Positions 1 through 10,783 of a stretch of 64,000 bases of DNA are shown here, piece by piece. Position 1 is the first letter of the stretch. Each line of letters begins with the position of its first letter. The notes beneath the pieces are model-generated. The model saw only the letters and a program-made list of their open reading frames with translations. It was not told the DNA's origin and ran no database searches. The stretch covers positions 54,979,612 through 55,043,611 of the forward strand of contig NC_037091.1 of NCBI RefSeq assembly GCF_002994745.2. The letters run 5' to 3'. The DNA is from Rosa chinensis. Its lineage: Eukaryota > Streptophyta > Magnoliopsida > Rosales > Rosaceae. The position numbers were made by a program, and so were the translations under genes.

Positions 1-430
1 GGAGGAGGACAAAATTAGCAGTTAGATAAATTTCATTAAACTGTTTACTGTTGATGCTCCGTGTTTTCCCAAAGCCATTTTTCAAAAGCTACAAATTGTA
101 GCTTCTCAAATTCAGCTGTGAGGAGAAGCGCTTATGTCCCAAAGCAGCTATTGCATATTTTACCAAACACTATATTCTTGACCCCAAAGCGAAAGCAGCC
201 CCAAAAGCACCTCAAGAATCAATCCCAAACTAAGCCTAAATTTGCCCCTCTCTTTAGCCTTTTGGCCCTCAATTTTAATACTTTGGCCCTAAGTTGTTTG
301 GGTTGGAGACCAAAATGGCTAAAAAATTGGCTTTTAGTCCTTTATGTAGTTGGGTTGGAGATGGTCTTAGTACCTAGAGCCGTTAGCTCCGTTACGGCGT
401 CTTCTAGCTGACAATTTTTTAAGGGCACAT
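1..430. other. Transposon-derived flank, no gene
   Basis: No credible coding sequence is present. The stretch at 240-370 has the repeated 'ttggccct / ggctaaa / gggttggag' texture of a plant transposon terminus. A related, oppositely oriented texture recurs near 39840-39990. Bases 369-399 (AGTACCTAGAGCCGTT...TCCGTTACGGCG) are an imperfect inverted match to 4725-4768, which suggests the left inverted repeat of a 4.4-kb element. The assignment is inferred. Confidence 0.35.
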
Positions 431-901
431 TTGTCCTTTCGTATCTTAATTAACTTTTTTTTTTTTTATCTATGCATTTTTCCCCCCTCTCCCTGCTCGC
501 CGCCTCAGCCACCGCCTTTTCCTATTCCTCTCTCTCTCTCTCTCTCTCTCAGCCTAAACACTTGGAACTGTTGGACTTCGATTTTCTCTCACTGCACAAC
601 CTCACCAAACCAGTCATGGGTCTCTCCTTCTTCTTCTTACCATGACATAAAGCCAAAGCCTTTGAAGCCCTGCTTCATCTTCTTCAGACCCAAATTTTTG
701 TTCTCTCTGAATTTCTGTAACTTTCACGCCAAATTTCGTGTCTTGGCAACCACGCTCGCCGAAACCACCAACCGGAAAACTGCGGACAAGAATGTGAAGA
801 TTTCCGAACTCTGTGAATTGGGTAACTTGAAAAAGGCAGTGGAAATGGTGTGCGGGTCTGAAAAATTAAAGCTGACCCAATACAATGCATCCCTTGATTA
901 A
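431..901 (+). pseudogene. N-terminal fragment of a PPR protein (DOT4-like)
   Basis: The open frame carries a serine-rich, transit-peptide-like start and then ends in KNVKISELCELGNLKKAVEM. This resembles the region just before the first repeat of plant PLS-class pentatricopeptide proteins such as DOT4, which act in organelle RNA editing. No in-frame ATG is visible: the only nearby ATG, at about 615, is in another frame. The frame stops at 901 before a single complete PPR motif, while intact family members exceed 700 residues. A (CT)n tract (about 527-552) precedes it. It lies just inside a putative transposon terminus, so it is best read as a captured or truncated fragment. Family membership rests on a short motif only. 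Confidence 0.45.
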
Positions 902-1690
902 TTAAACCTAGCTCCCAGATTCTAAGAGACCAATCTAAGCAATCATCCTCATTAAATTCATGAAATTCCTAAGGTTTAAGCAAAACCCAATTGAAATCGA
1001 ACCAAACCCATTACAAATTTACAATAGACCCAAGATTCAGAGAAATATTGAAACTTTCATAAACAAAGTCCTGGAGGCCGCCAACCTTCCAGCCACGACG
1101 ATCAAGCCGATGTCGCTCATTCTCTCCCATTCTCTTTTTGCGTTTAGAAAGAAGGTTTTGGAGAACGAATTTCAGCAAGAACAAATCGCTGCACCTAGAA
1201 ACGAAATCCAACGGAAAACCCTAAAAGGAGGAATATACTGAAAAAAGGTTGAGGCTTCGTGGTTCTTTCTCTTATCATCACACGCACAATGTGGTTTGCA
1301 CAGAAGTTTATCAGAAAGCAACAAAGAAATTGGCCACTTTGTTTCTCTGTATGAACAAACACCACTACAATTATAAGCAATTGCCACACACACTATTAGT
1401 GACAAATTTGGGCTAAAGGCCACACATGTGTGTGTCCAAGAGCTATTGCCACGTTACAGCCACTTTTCTTTGGGTCAGTGCCCTGTGGGCCGGTTGCTTT
1501 GGCAAGAATACCCACGCTTCACTCTTTCCGTGACTTGTTTTTCATTTCTGACATGATGGGCCCCATTTCTTTATATAAAATGTTTGGGGCCAAAGTTTTA
1601 GTATTATATTGTTCTAGTATGGCCACACTTATGCTGGGTTCGTGTCTTCATCAATATAAATATTTAAAAAAAAATTGACTAAAATGAATT
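902..1690. other. No recognised gene
   Basis: Only short non-conserved open frames on both strands. The GC-richer piece at 1070-1130 has no recognisable domain. Probably internal sequence of the surrounding element. Confidence 0.4.
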
Positions 1691-3180
1691 CTCAATATCT
1701 GAAATTTTTTCTGGTATATATAATGAAAATCCAATATCTGTGTATTGAATATACAACAATAATTTCCTATATTGTAAAAATCAACAAAATAGTTAAATAA
1801 ATCTTTCTATGCAAACTTTAGTACATCAATAGTGTTATACTTCTCTAAATACTAACCAACAAACGAAATGGCTTATGACCTCAACTTCTCCCAGGCTCCA
1901 ACAACAGCTCTAACATGAACTGAAAATTTTGTACATAAGTAGATCTGTAATCTCTACATACCATATACTAATTGACCTTGCCTTAACTTCTCCTTGTCTT
2001 GAACAACAGTTCAGACTCTTCAAAATTCAACATGGAAGCTGGATACTCTGAGTTGGACTTGATATAAATTATCCTGATACAGAAATAATAAAAAACAGCA
2101 TATCAAATAGGTATCAACTCCAAGCACACAAATTATATATATTGTTTAAAACAGCAGTACTATATATGCTAGAATTATAGCTGCTTAGGTTACCTTCTCA
2201 GTGAGTAACGTATTCTTGTGTGCTCCCATGCTTAAGTTTTGTTCTATCATACGCTTTTGTAGCTGTCTATTCCAAATGATAACCTCCTAACACATTATGT
2301 CTAAGAAAAGATTAAATACAAATAACAATGGTGTAGGATAGTTTACAATGACTAATTTGAACATAGGAAGAAAAAGACTCACTAACCCAATTAACTGATA
2401 TTGTAGTTCGATCGAGACATGCAGCAATAGCAGAAATTCACCGTTGGAACATGAATACGTTAATTAGTCTAACAAGCATATGAGATGCAGTTGATTACGT
2501 TAATTAGTCTAACAAGCATATGAGATGCGGTTGATTAGTCAGTGGCATTTAATTATCTTCAATTCACCAATTTTAATTGTTTCAATGTTGTCATTTTTCT
2601 TGCATTTAATAAGTGATATGCAACATGAAGTGAATTTCCCTTGACGCCATATGAACAAAGTCATCAAACACAAGAACTTTGATGGTAGAGCAGTAAACTA
2701 TCACAAGTTTATAACAGAAGGCTAAGCTTGTAGGTTTTGGTAAAACTAATTTATCCTAGAAATTCAAATGACGATAATTGTAATGTAGTTATTAGCATTT
2801 CAGTACCATATTGGTTTATAGAAAAGTACCTGAGGTTTGATGGCTATTTTATCATCAACTATCCAAGTTCCTGCATAGTTGACAGAGTTTACCAGAGAGG
2901 CTAGAAACTCTAGTCAATTAATGACAAATAATGTGTAGCTATAACATAAATTTACCTGCTTGAGCAAGTAACAAATCTTTGTCTTCTCTTGTTCGTCGTT
3001 TCCTGAAGTTCTTTCTTCCATATTACTGACTGCAAAATAAGCATCAATTGCAATTTAGTAAAATGCTAAACAAAAGATATATATGCCAGTCCTCCAAGAA
3101 CTGAAAAAATTAAAGTAAACCCATGATGATGATTGGAGGAGGGCTTGGCATATTTCAGTTTTCTGTTGCAGCTTTCTGTT
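1691..3180 (-). other. Possible minus-strand exon remnants, unrecognised
   Basis: Several short stretches look like exons on the minus strand. The clearest is 2958-3032, with a TTTTGCAG acceptor before it and a GTAAAT donor after it; it reads VSNMEERTSGNDEQEK before a short tail. Another is about 2830-2920 (minus, ends CCTCAG/GTACTT). I cannot link them into a gene or assign a family. The intervening DNA is AT-rich. Confidence 0.22.
2456..2535. repeat. 40-bp tandem duplication
   Basis: Two adjacent 40-base copies, 2456-2495 and 2496-2535, each starting TACGTTAATTAGTCTAAC, differ at one base. Recent replication-slippage type duplication. Confidence 0.9.
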
Positions 3181-4724
3181 CCATATCCTGAAGACCTGAA
3201 CTTGTAGATAGGATTAGATTAGTTAACCTGTTTGAATAGGATTGGATTTGTAAGAGGTTAAGATAGCTAATCCTAATCTTATCAGTTGTTTGATACAAAA
3301 TTGGATAACAAACTGGATATGTGACAAAATTTAAAAATAAATAATAAAAGAAATAAAATCAGAGATCGGCTCAGACATCACCGCCGGCCGACTTAGTCAC
3401 CACTGCTCTCTCATCGCCGGTCAACAACCTAGACCATACATCCCACCACCACTGCTCTCTCTCTCTGATGGCCTCCATCGCACTTAGCATCCAGTCATCC
3501 ACAGCTCGCCGGTGCGGAACCATAGCTTTCGTTCATCACCGGCCATCTCCATTCCACTGCAAGTCTGAGATCTTGAAGATCTACCCACACCCATCAGATG
3601 AATCTATTCCACTGCAAGTCTGAGATCTTGAAGATCTACCCACACCCATCAGATGAATCTACATAAAGCTTCGACGAAATTAGATCTAGAGGAAGAATCC
3701 ACGTAGAGCGGTGAATCCAAACTCATCATCTCACCAATTCGATGATTTCGATGATCGGAATACGTTTCATAACGGCGGTGGAAAGAAAATAGAAGAAGAT
3801 GAAGATGGAGGGAGATTGTGAGAGGCACAAAAAAAAAAAAAGAAGGAGCTCCTCACCAGAAAAGAGATCATTGGTTGGTGACTGATAAGTAGTTCGGAAT
3901 GCTCATGGAGTGCCATAGAAATGGATTCAGATGGGTTGATAGGTAGATCTGAGAGGAAATATGGCACTAAATTCAACACAGGCAGAGAGAGAGAGAATAG
4001 ACCTATAATTTGATATAGTGAGTGAAGCGTCTCCTCTTTAGCTTTAATTATTATTTTTTTGAGGCATACAGATGTCACTCATTCGCTACTCTCATCGTAA
4101 AATACATAAAAAAAACAACACCCCACTCATGAAGTTTAATAATAAAAAAACACCCACTCAATAAGAAAATAATAGAAAATGTAAAAAAAAATTATGAAAA
4201 TTGGACCCAATCACTGTTTCTAATAAAGAAGACTTTCATAAATATAAAATAATACAAAGCAACCCTTGATGGTTTGTACGTGGGAGCTATAGGCACCAAC
4301 TTATTCAAGAACAGTGGTAAGACTCCATTATCCACCTTTCCTTCATCTCGTGGCAATATATGTGTGGCTGTTGCCCACAATTGTTGTGGTGAAAAGAGAA
4401 TAGGGCTCAAGAAGAACAAAGCTAAAAAATGCGAGAGACCCAATGGAAAAACAAGAGTCCAAAATAGAATGGGGTCTGTGTGTGTCTGTGACTTTGAAAC
4501 TGTTGACAAAAATGGGGTTTCTTTATAGAGAGAGAGAGAGGAGAAGGAGGAATGGGATTCTTCTTCATTGTCAAAATTTTTCTTTTGCATTCACTGGAAA
4601 ACAATTTTTTATTATTATTATATGAAGAAGAATAATAAGAAATGTAAAAAAAAAACAATTAAGAAAAAAAATAAAATAAAGGGTAAATTGATCATTTTAA
4701 GTTTAAAATTGCCAGTTGGCATAT
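3181..4724. other. Non-coding, transposon-like, simple-sequence rich
   Basis: The part at 3200-3330 repeats 'ggattaga / taatcctaatc' like a DNA transposon end. 3370-3560 is GC-richer, and 4540-4680 is A-rich. No conserved protein is visible; the 132-codon minus-strand frame at 4192-4590 is low-complexity. Confidence 0.35.
3551..3660. repeat. 55-bp perfect tandem duplication
   Basis: 3551-3605 and 3606-3660 are identical 55-base copies beginning ATTCCACTGCAAGTCTGAG. Identity implies a recent event. Confidence 0.95.
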
Positions 4725-4986
4725 GTCGTAACGGAGCTCCATCGCCTGACTCACGGCTGTAGGTACTAATGTTCGGTCAGGGTCAGAATCTCAGGTACCT
4801 TTATGATATTTTCAAAATGTGAGATACCGAAATTTATAAGGAGCAATAGTTCAAGTACTGTTTGGACCAATTTCCTTTTTTTTTTTAATTATTTTTTTAT
4901 TTTTTAGAAAACGAGTTAGTTAAGTTTTTCATATTTCCACTACCTTTAATTTCTCTCCACACACAGAGTAGGTGGGCCTGCTAGTG

Positions 4987-5020
4987 TGTGTGTGTGTGTG
5001 TATATATATACACACACACA
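4987..5020. repeat. (TG)n(TA)n(CA)n microsatellite hairpin
   Basis: A TG run, then a TA run, then a CA run, forming a near-perfect self-complementary tract. It directly abuts the foldback element starting at 5021. Confidence 0.85.
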
Positions 5021-5414
5021 GATCCTATCCAGAGAGGAGCTCCACTTTGAAAATTAATGTGTGAAGTTCGAGTTTTGAGTCACTTTTTGGTTGCATATCC
5101 ACATCTTGACCGTTTAGTTTTTAGGTACTAGTGAATAGATCGTCTCTGTAAATTTTCAGCCAAAATGTTGATCGTTAAGACATTGATAACTGCCTTAAAG
5201 ATAGTACGGTTCAGGTTGACAGATTCAGTCCGTCCATTGGTTTAAGCGAATTAGATACCTTAACGATCATCAATTTAGTTGAAAATTTGCAGAGATGATC
5301 TATACACTAGTACCTAAAAACTGAACGGTCGAGATGTGGATATGCGACCGAAAAGTGACCCAAAACTTGAACTTCACACGTTAATTTCAAAGCGGAGCTC
5401 CGCTCTGGATAGGA

Positions 5415-5416
<2 letters not shown>
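5021..5416. mobile_element. Foldback MITE, copy 1 (TA-microsatellite-associated family)
   Basis: The ends GATCCTATCC / GGATAGGATC are inverted. The two arms are complementary for most of their length: AGGAGCTCCACTTTG on the left matches the complement of the right arm, and the 'gaccgtttagtttttaggtac' motif recurs inverted as 'gtacctaaaaactgaacggtc'. It is flanked by microsatellites on both sides, (TG/TA/CA)n and (TA)n. The core motif is shared with copies at 25643, 25952 and 34485. It is non-coding. Confidence 0.8.

Positions 5417-5418
<2 letters not shown>

Positions 5419-5456
<38 letters not shown>
5419..5456. repeat. (TA)n microsatellite
   Basis: About 19 TA units directly after the foldback MITE. 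Confidence 0.95.
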
Positions 5457-5459
<3 letters not shown>

Positions 5460-5609
5460 CATGTTATTTATCAAAATATCAGTCAGAATTTAAGATGCGT
5501 ACTGAACATTTGAACTCTACATGTACATTATTTGATATTAAAATTTAGTGAACGAAGTTTGATAAACTCGGCATTATTTTTTCTCAAAAAAAAAATAATG
5601 TTTTTTGTT

Positions 5610-6440
5610 GATATTTCCAAGTGACCTAGGACAGACCGACTGGACTAACTCCACTCTAGCCCATATTGGAAGCATCGACTACGATATGTCCTCCTACCAG
5701 GCGATCTATCCTATGCCGATACCGAGCAACCCCTTTGGGACTCATTCGGCCGCATTGTCGAACCCTTGGCAAGCCGCCGCCGCTGGATGGTCACAGAAGG
5801 CAACCACGAAATCGAACGCCTTCCCATTGACTCCCCGGCCGATTTCATAGCCTTCAATGGCAGGTGGGCAATGCCGTACAAAGAGAGCGGCTCCATCTCA
5901 AACTTGTATTACTCTTTCGAAGTTGCTGGGACTCACATCATCATGCTTGGGTCCTATACTCCTATGCCGAGTACCACTCCGAGTCGGAGCAGTACTGGTG
6001 GCTTGTAGCCGATTTGGCAAAGATTGATAGAAAGAGAACGCCGTGGGTTGTTGTGGTATTGCATGCACCGTGGTATAATACTAACACTGCTCATCAGGGT
6101 GATGGAGAGGGCATGAGGGTTGCTATGGAAGAGTTGCTGTATAAGGCACGGGTTGATTTGGTTAATTTATTCTGGACATGTTCATGCCTATGAACGGTTT
6201 GTAACCATGTTGATGCCTATGAACGGTTTGTAAGTTAGATTAATTATGATTCCTTCATGGCTAACTAACGCTCATGATTAGTGTTGTATAATATGGTTCA
6301 TTACTTGTACAATATATTATTAACTTCTTTGGTTCTTATAATATGCAGACTAGGGTATACAACAATGAGTCAGAACCTTGTGGTCCGGTGCATGCATGTA
6401 ACCATCGGCGACGGTGGAAACCGAGAAGGACTGCCATCAT
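5610..6440 (+). pseudogene. Purple acid phosphatase pseudogene
   Basis: Fragments in changing frames match, in order, the metallophosphatase motif blocks of plant purple acid phosphatases, secreted Fe/metal phosphomonoesterases: DLGQT (near 5626), GDLSYAD (near 5702, shifted frame), EGNHEIE (near 5798), VVVLHAPWY (near 6052) and GHVHAYER (near 6174). A C-terminal TRVYNNE block (near 6350) follows and then runs out of frame. At least four frame changes are needed (about 5690, 5970, 6165, 6390). Bases 6177-6205 and 6206-6234 are a 29-bp tandem duplication that includes the HAYER block and adds stops. The N-terminal fibronectin-like domain is missing. It cannot encode an active enzyme. The family call is firm; the subfamily is not. 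Confidence 0.8.
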
Positions 6441-6727
6441 CGTAAGTATTCTCTTCAATTTAGTTGAATGTTTTTCCAAATAAAAATAAATATACGTATA
6501 AACATAGTTTTAAATACAAATACATATTAACGCACAATTTATTTATTAGCAGGAGAGTAGTTGTACATGTACTAACAAGCATGAAATGACCTTCTTCTTT
6601 TTTTTCCTAGTTATAGCTCCAGAATGATAATTGGATATAATCCACTAGTGGTGACTGTGGTGTTATGATTAATCAATTGGTAAGTGTATGCATAATATGT
6701 AGGTTCCTGCACCCCGCTTCACCTTTC
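6441..6727. other. AT-rich spacer
   Basis: No open frame or motif of note between the phosphatase pseudogene and the next element. Confidence 0.5.
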
Positions 6728-7943
6728 TCCTTTTTGTTTTTTGGCAGTGGAAGGATAACCTTTATTGAATAAGCAAAACTTTACAAACAGAAATACAAGA
6801 CACAAAGAAACAGAACAAGATAAACACCAAACAAAACATTAACAGCCCATCATAATCCAACAAGGTAGCAAACCCTCCAGGGAGGAAAGCACAACACGTG
6901 CCAAAACTGCCACACGTCTAAATTTCAGTTGACACAGAGACGTCACCCAATTTGCCGGAATCTCGAAGAACTCCCAAAACTAGGGTTGGGCGTCCGGACC
7001 CGAAAGACCGAGGACCAGACCCGAACCGAGGGAAAAAACCCGATTCGGTTCGGTTTTAATATAGGAATTTTCAGTTCGGTCCAAAGCCCGACCCGAATTC
7101 AAATAATCGGTTCGGTCTCGGGCTTCAAATTTTCAGGGACCGAAGGCCCGAACCGACCCGAATCTTGTATCAGTTGCCACATGTCAGTCCTTGATTGGGT
7201 GACATAATAATATGTTAAGTATTAAAAAAAAAATAATAACAACCCTAAAACGCTAAAACAGGTCGAGTAACCCGACCTCACTCACCTCAGCCTCCCTCTC
7301 TCAGTCTCTCTCGATAGTATCGAGATCGAGTCGATACTCGATACCATCTCAGATTCTCCCTCTCAGTGACTCAGTCCCTCCCTCACGATCTCACCCTTCT
7401 CTCACTCACACTCTCTCTCTCTTTCTTTTCGTCCATTACCAGCTGCTGCCCCACTCTCCATCTCCGAAATCGGAAATCCTCCTTTGCCAGCAACTCCTTG
7501 ATTGGATGTGAAGCTCCAGAAGTTCAATTCTCTCGTCGCCGTCGCCGTCGACGCTCCTCGCAACTCAGTTCGGTGAGTAATCTAGATTTAAGGGTTTTCA
7601 ATTTGACTTTTTCAATCCTCTTGATCTATGAATGAAATTGAAATGTATGAGATAAAATTACTTTGTGTTGAACACAGGAGATAACTTGTCATGGAGTTCT
7701 GGAGCTGTTCAGCAAGGGAGCCGGCCGAGCATCTATTTGTGCAAAACTGGAAATTGTGTTCCTGTTTGTGACTTTGTGTTGCAGACTTGCAGTTGTAGAC
7801 TTGTAGTACCATTTAAAATTTGAATTTCAATTGATTGAACACATGGTTTAAATTTGGATTGTTTTATGTTGGACAATGGACAATCAGACAATGTATTTGT
7901 GAGTTTGTGTTGTAAGCTATAAAGTATAAACTTGTAGTAATGC

Positions 7944-10783
7944 TGTGACGTCCCGAACCCGAATTTACCAGTTTACAAGTCTTTCGATGGGTAAACGACT
8001 TTTACATTTACTTTTTGGCTCCGTTTCGACATTTTAGGGGGGCCCTAAAAATTGACTTTTTGTTCGGGTCAAAATTTGAGAAAATTTCCTTCATGAAAGT
8101 TGTAGAGGACGTTAAACCGAGCGCGTGCATATGTGGTACGTAAAAATCGGAGTTCGTATACGAAAGTTATAAGCGAAATGGTAAAGTTACTGTTCATGAT
8201 AACTTTCTATAAATAGGACGAGTTACTGTGGTAACTCGTCATTTTTCTCTCTCCCCGATTTTCTCCCCCTCTTCCCCCGCGTCACCTTCTCTCCTTCTTT
8301 TTCCGATTTCTTCACCGTCCGGCGTCCGATTGACTTGATTCCAGTTGTCCTTGGACCGTCTCTTCCTCCTCTATACGATGGTATCAGTGGGTATCGGCAA
8401 TTTGGCCGGAAAACCCCGAATTTATGCAAGCACTGTTACTATAGCAGTTTGCTTCCCCGGCGAAATTCCCCAGTTTCCGGCTATCTTCGGCGGTGAAATT
8501 GGCTCTATTAGGAGCGCCTCGAGTCACTGATCATCTTCCCTCAAGACTTCTAGTTGGAATTTCCACGTTTGAAAGGTGAATTTGAAGGATTTCCAAATTG
8601 GTGGGTTTGGAGATTTCCGGGTTTGTGTTCATCGGCAAAATTGGAGCATTTCAAGGTATTTTCTCACTTGGTCACAGTTATGAAAAGTGCTTAGAATGTT
8701 GAGATGATTCTGTGGTTGAAATTTGGTGGCCGGAGGAGGAGTTGGGCGCCGCATGAACAGTGGCACGCATGAATAGTTCGACGGTGAATAGTGCGGTGTA
8801 TGAACAGTGATTTATATTCTGTTTTTTTTTAGCTAGTTAAATCCTATATTTGTTGTAGAGGTTGTTTATGAAATTTAATGAATTTTGGAGAAGCTTGGAA
8901 TTAATTATGAATTTTTAAAGTTTAGGGTTTCGATTATCGAATTACGAGAATCCGGCCGTCGGATATCTCTCGGTTCTGCCTTGGAACCTTTAAATTAACG
9001 AAATGGTATTAGTGATATAATTTGGGTTGCATCCGAGGAGAAGTGGAGATGTAATTATGAGGAATTGATTTTAGGAATCGTATTAATTTGTCGAATAACT
9101 ATTCACGGAATATAATTGTGTACAGGGCGATGTACCGAGCTATTGCTCGACGAAGGAACTCGTATGCATGGTCGCCTAAATAGTACTGTGAGTGGACATT
9201 TGTTTTTAAATTAATTCCGCATGCAGTATTATTATTTTCTTCCAATTGAGATTTAATTATGTTTTGAATATTTGAGCGTTGATTTATCGAGATTTATTTA
9301 TGGATTACGAGATTAGTATTGAAATTCCTTCCCGAGGGCTTTTAGTAGATTTTTGAGATAGTCATTCATGAGTTATTGAGTTGGGAAATGATTTTCGGGA
9401 AGTGACTGATTCAGAAAATATTATGAGAATTTTTGGATTTCAAATATCGGTTTTTATGAGGATTCACGAGTACGAATGTTTCATCGAATATTTGAGCATG
9501 ATTGATTTATCGAAATTTATTGAGCTTTGAGCTCCGCACTTATTAGCCTTGAAGTTAGATTGAGTTTTCTTTCCGAAAGCATTTATTGATTTACAGAGTA
9601 TTTTATTTTATGCTTTCGAGAACTTATTGAGATATTGAGGTTTGATTTAGCGAGATAATCCTGAGTTATGCTTTCGGTAAATTTTTAATGTTTTATTGAA
9701 GTAACAGCGAGTTTCTTTCTGAAAGCAAGTAGTTGAAAGAGGTTGTTTCCAGTTTCCAGTTTATTGAGGAGGCTATTCAGTTTATTAAGGAGGCCAGTTT
9801 TGGCGCATGCGTATCTTACCTAGTTGGCAGTCCCTTCTAGGTAATAGTCTGGTTGGCAGTCCCTTCCAGACTACAGCTCGGTTGGCAGTCCCATCCGATG
9901 CGTCACCTGGTTGGCAGTCCCTTCCAGATGACATGAGGTAGTTAGTCGGCAGTCCCGTCTACTACCTGTGGTTAGTCGGCAGTCCCGTCTACTACTTGTG
10001 GCTAGTTGGCAGTCCCTTCTCTCCACCGCCTCCTATTCCGGTTGGCAGTCCCTTCCGATGCGTCATCTGGGTGGCAGTCCCTCCTAGATGGCATGAGATG
10101 ACTAGACAGCAGTCCTTTCTAGTCATCAAACGAGCCTCATGAAAAGGATGTTTTTATAAGGATTGAGGATGAGATTTTAAGAGGTTTCAAGATGTTCTTG
10201 TTACGTGATTGAGATTTCAATAAAGAGGGTGATTAAGAGTGTTTTCAAGATTGTTACTGCATGCGAGATTTTAGAGAATAACTTGGGAAAACATTAAGTT
10301 TTACTTATACATTTGAAAGTACTTAATTTTCGTCCACTCACTCTAACGGATTTTAAATGTTTTCCCCTGGGCCCTTCGGTTTTAAATGCCCAGTTTGCAG
10401 GCCAGTTTAGCTTGAGGTCGAGCGTACTTGGGGTTGAGGCATAGCTGTCATAGCTTCCGCATTATAAGAGCATCGGTCATTTATCTTGCTTTCTATTCTC
10501 TTGTTCGCCTGTATATTAGATTGCTCTGATAACCTATGAGATTAATATTCTAAAATTCAGAATTGTTTATGAAATGAGAGATGTGAGATGTTGTGATATA
10601 GGGAGCAGGGTGGCTCCAGGAGAATAAGGATGGATGATTTAGAAGTGTGGATGTTTTTCTACAGGTTTTGGGTTGTCCATTTTTAGGGGAAGTTCTGTCA
10701 AATTTTTGGTAGAATTTCTTCTAAAGTGGGCCCTCGCAGGGCCTCTTCGGATTTCAGGGTGAAATCCGGGGCGGGTCCTGTCA
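7944..10783. mobile_element. Solo LTR of a Gypsy (Tekay/Del-like) retrotransposon, 2.84 kb
   Basis: It starts TGTGACGTCCCGAACCCG and ends GGGGCGGGTCCTGTCA, the canonical 'TGT-ACG-CCCG...GGGCGG-TG-CA' ends of plant chromovirus LTRs. It is flanked by a perfect 5-bp duplication AATGC (7939-7943 and 10784-10788). There is no gag-pol, primer site or second LTR, so the element was lost by LTR-LTR recombination. The interior has no long frame. It contains a GC-rich, CTCC-rich tract (8240-8530) and the GGCAGTCCC array at 9820-10125. Confidence 0.85.
9820..10125. repeat. Degenerate GGCAGTCCC tandem array inside the solo LTR
   Basis: The nonamer GGCAGTCCC, or the one-mismatch form GCAGTCCTT, occurs about ten times. 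It is flanked by short inverted pairs such as CTAG/CTAC and TCTGG/CCAGA, so each unit reads like a small stem with 'TTGGCAGTCCCTTC' as its loop. Confidence 0.85.

Larger units (their letters stand above)
369..4768. mobile_element. Possible gene-carrying (Pack-MULE-like) element
   Basis: Bases 369-399 and 4725-4768 are imperfect inverted repeats sharing AGTACCTA(G/C)AGCCGT and GAGCTCCGTTACG(G/A)C, with a 14-base indel. Inside both ends lie A/T-rich stretches with 'tgacaattttttaaggg' and its counterpart. Outside the right end is a typical MULE-type terminal sequence (4770-4872, 'caaaatgtgagataccgaaattt'). The PPR fragment sits immediately inside the left repeat, as expected for gene capture. 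No transposase and no 9-bp target duplication were found, so this is a hypothesis. Confidence 0.3.

Noticed and set aside
4192..4590. 132-codon minus-strand frame
   Set aside because: No conserved features; Ser/Phe/Leu-rich low-complexity frame in non-coding DNA.
9820..10125. CRISPR-like array (regular GGCAGTCCC repeats)
   Set aside because: Repeats are too short and degenerate and lie within a plant solo LTR; plants lack CRISPR.
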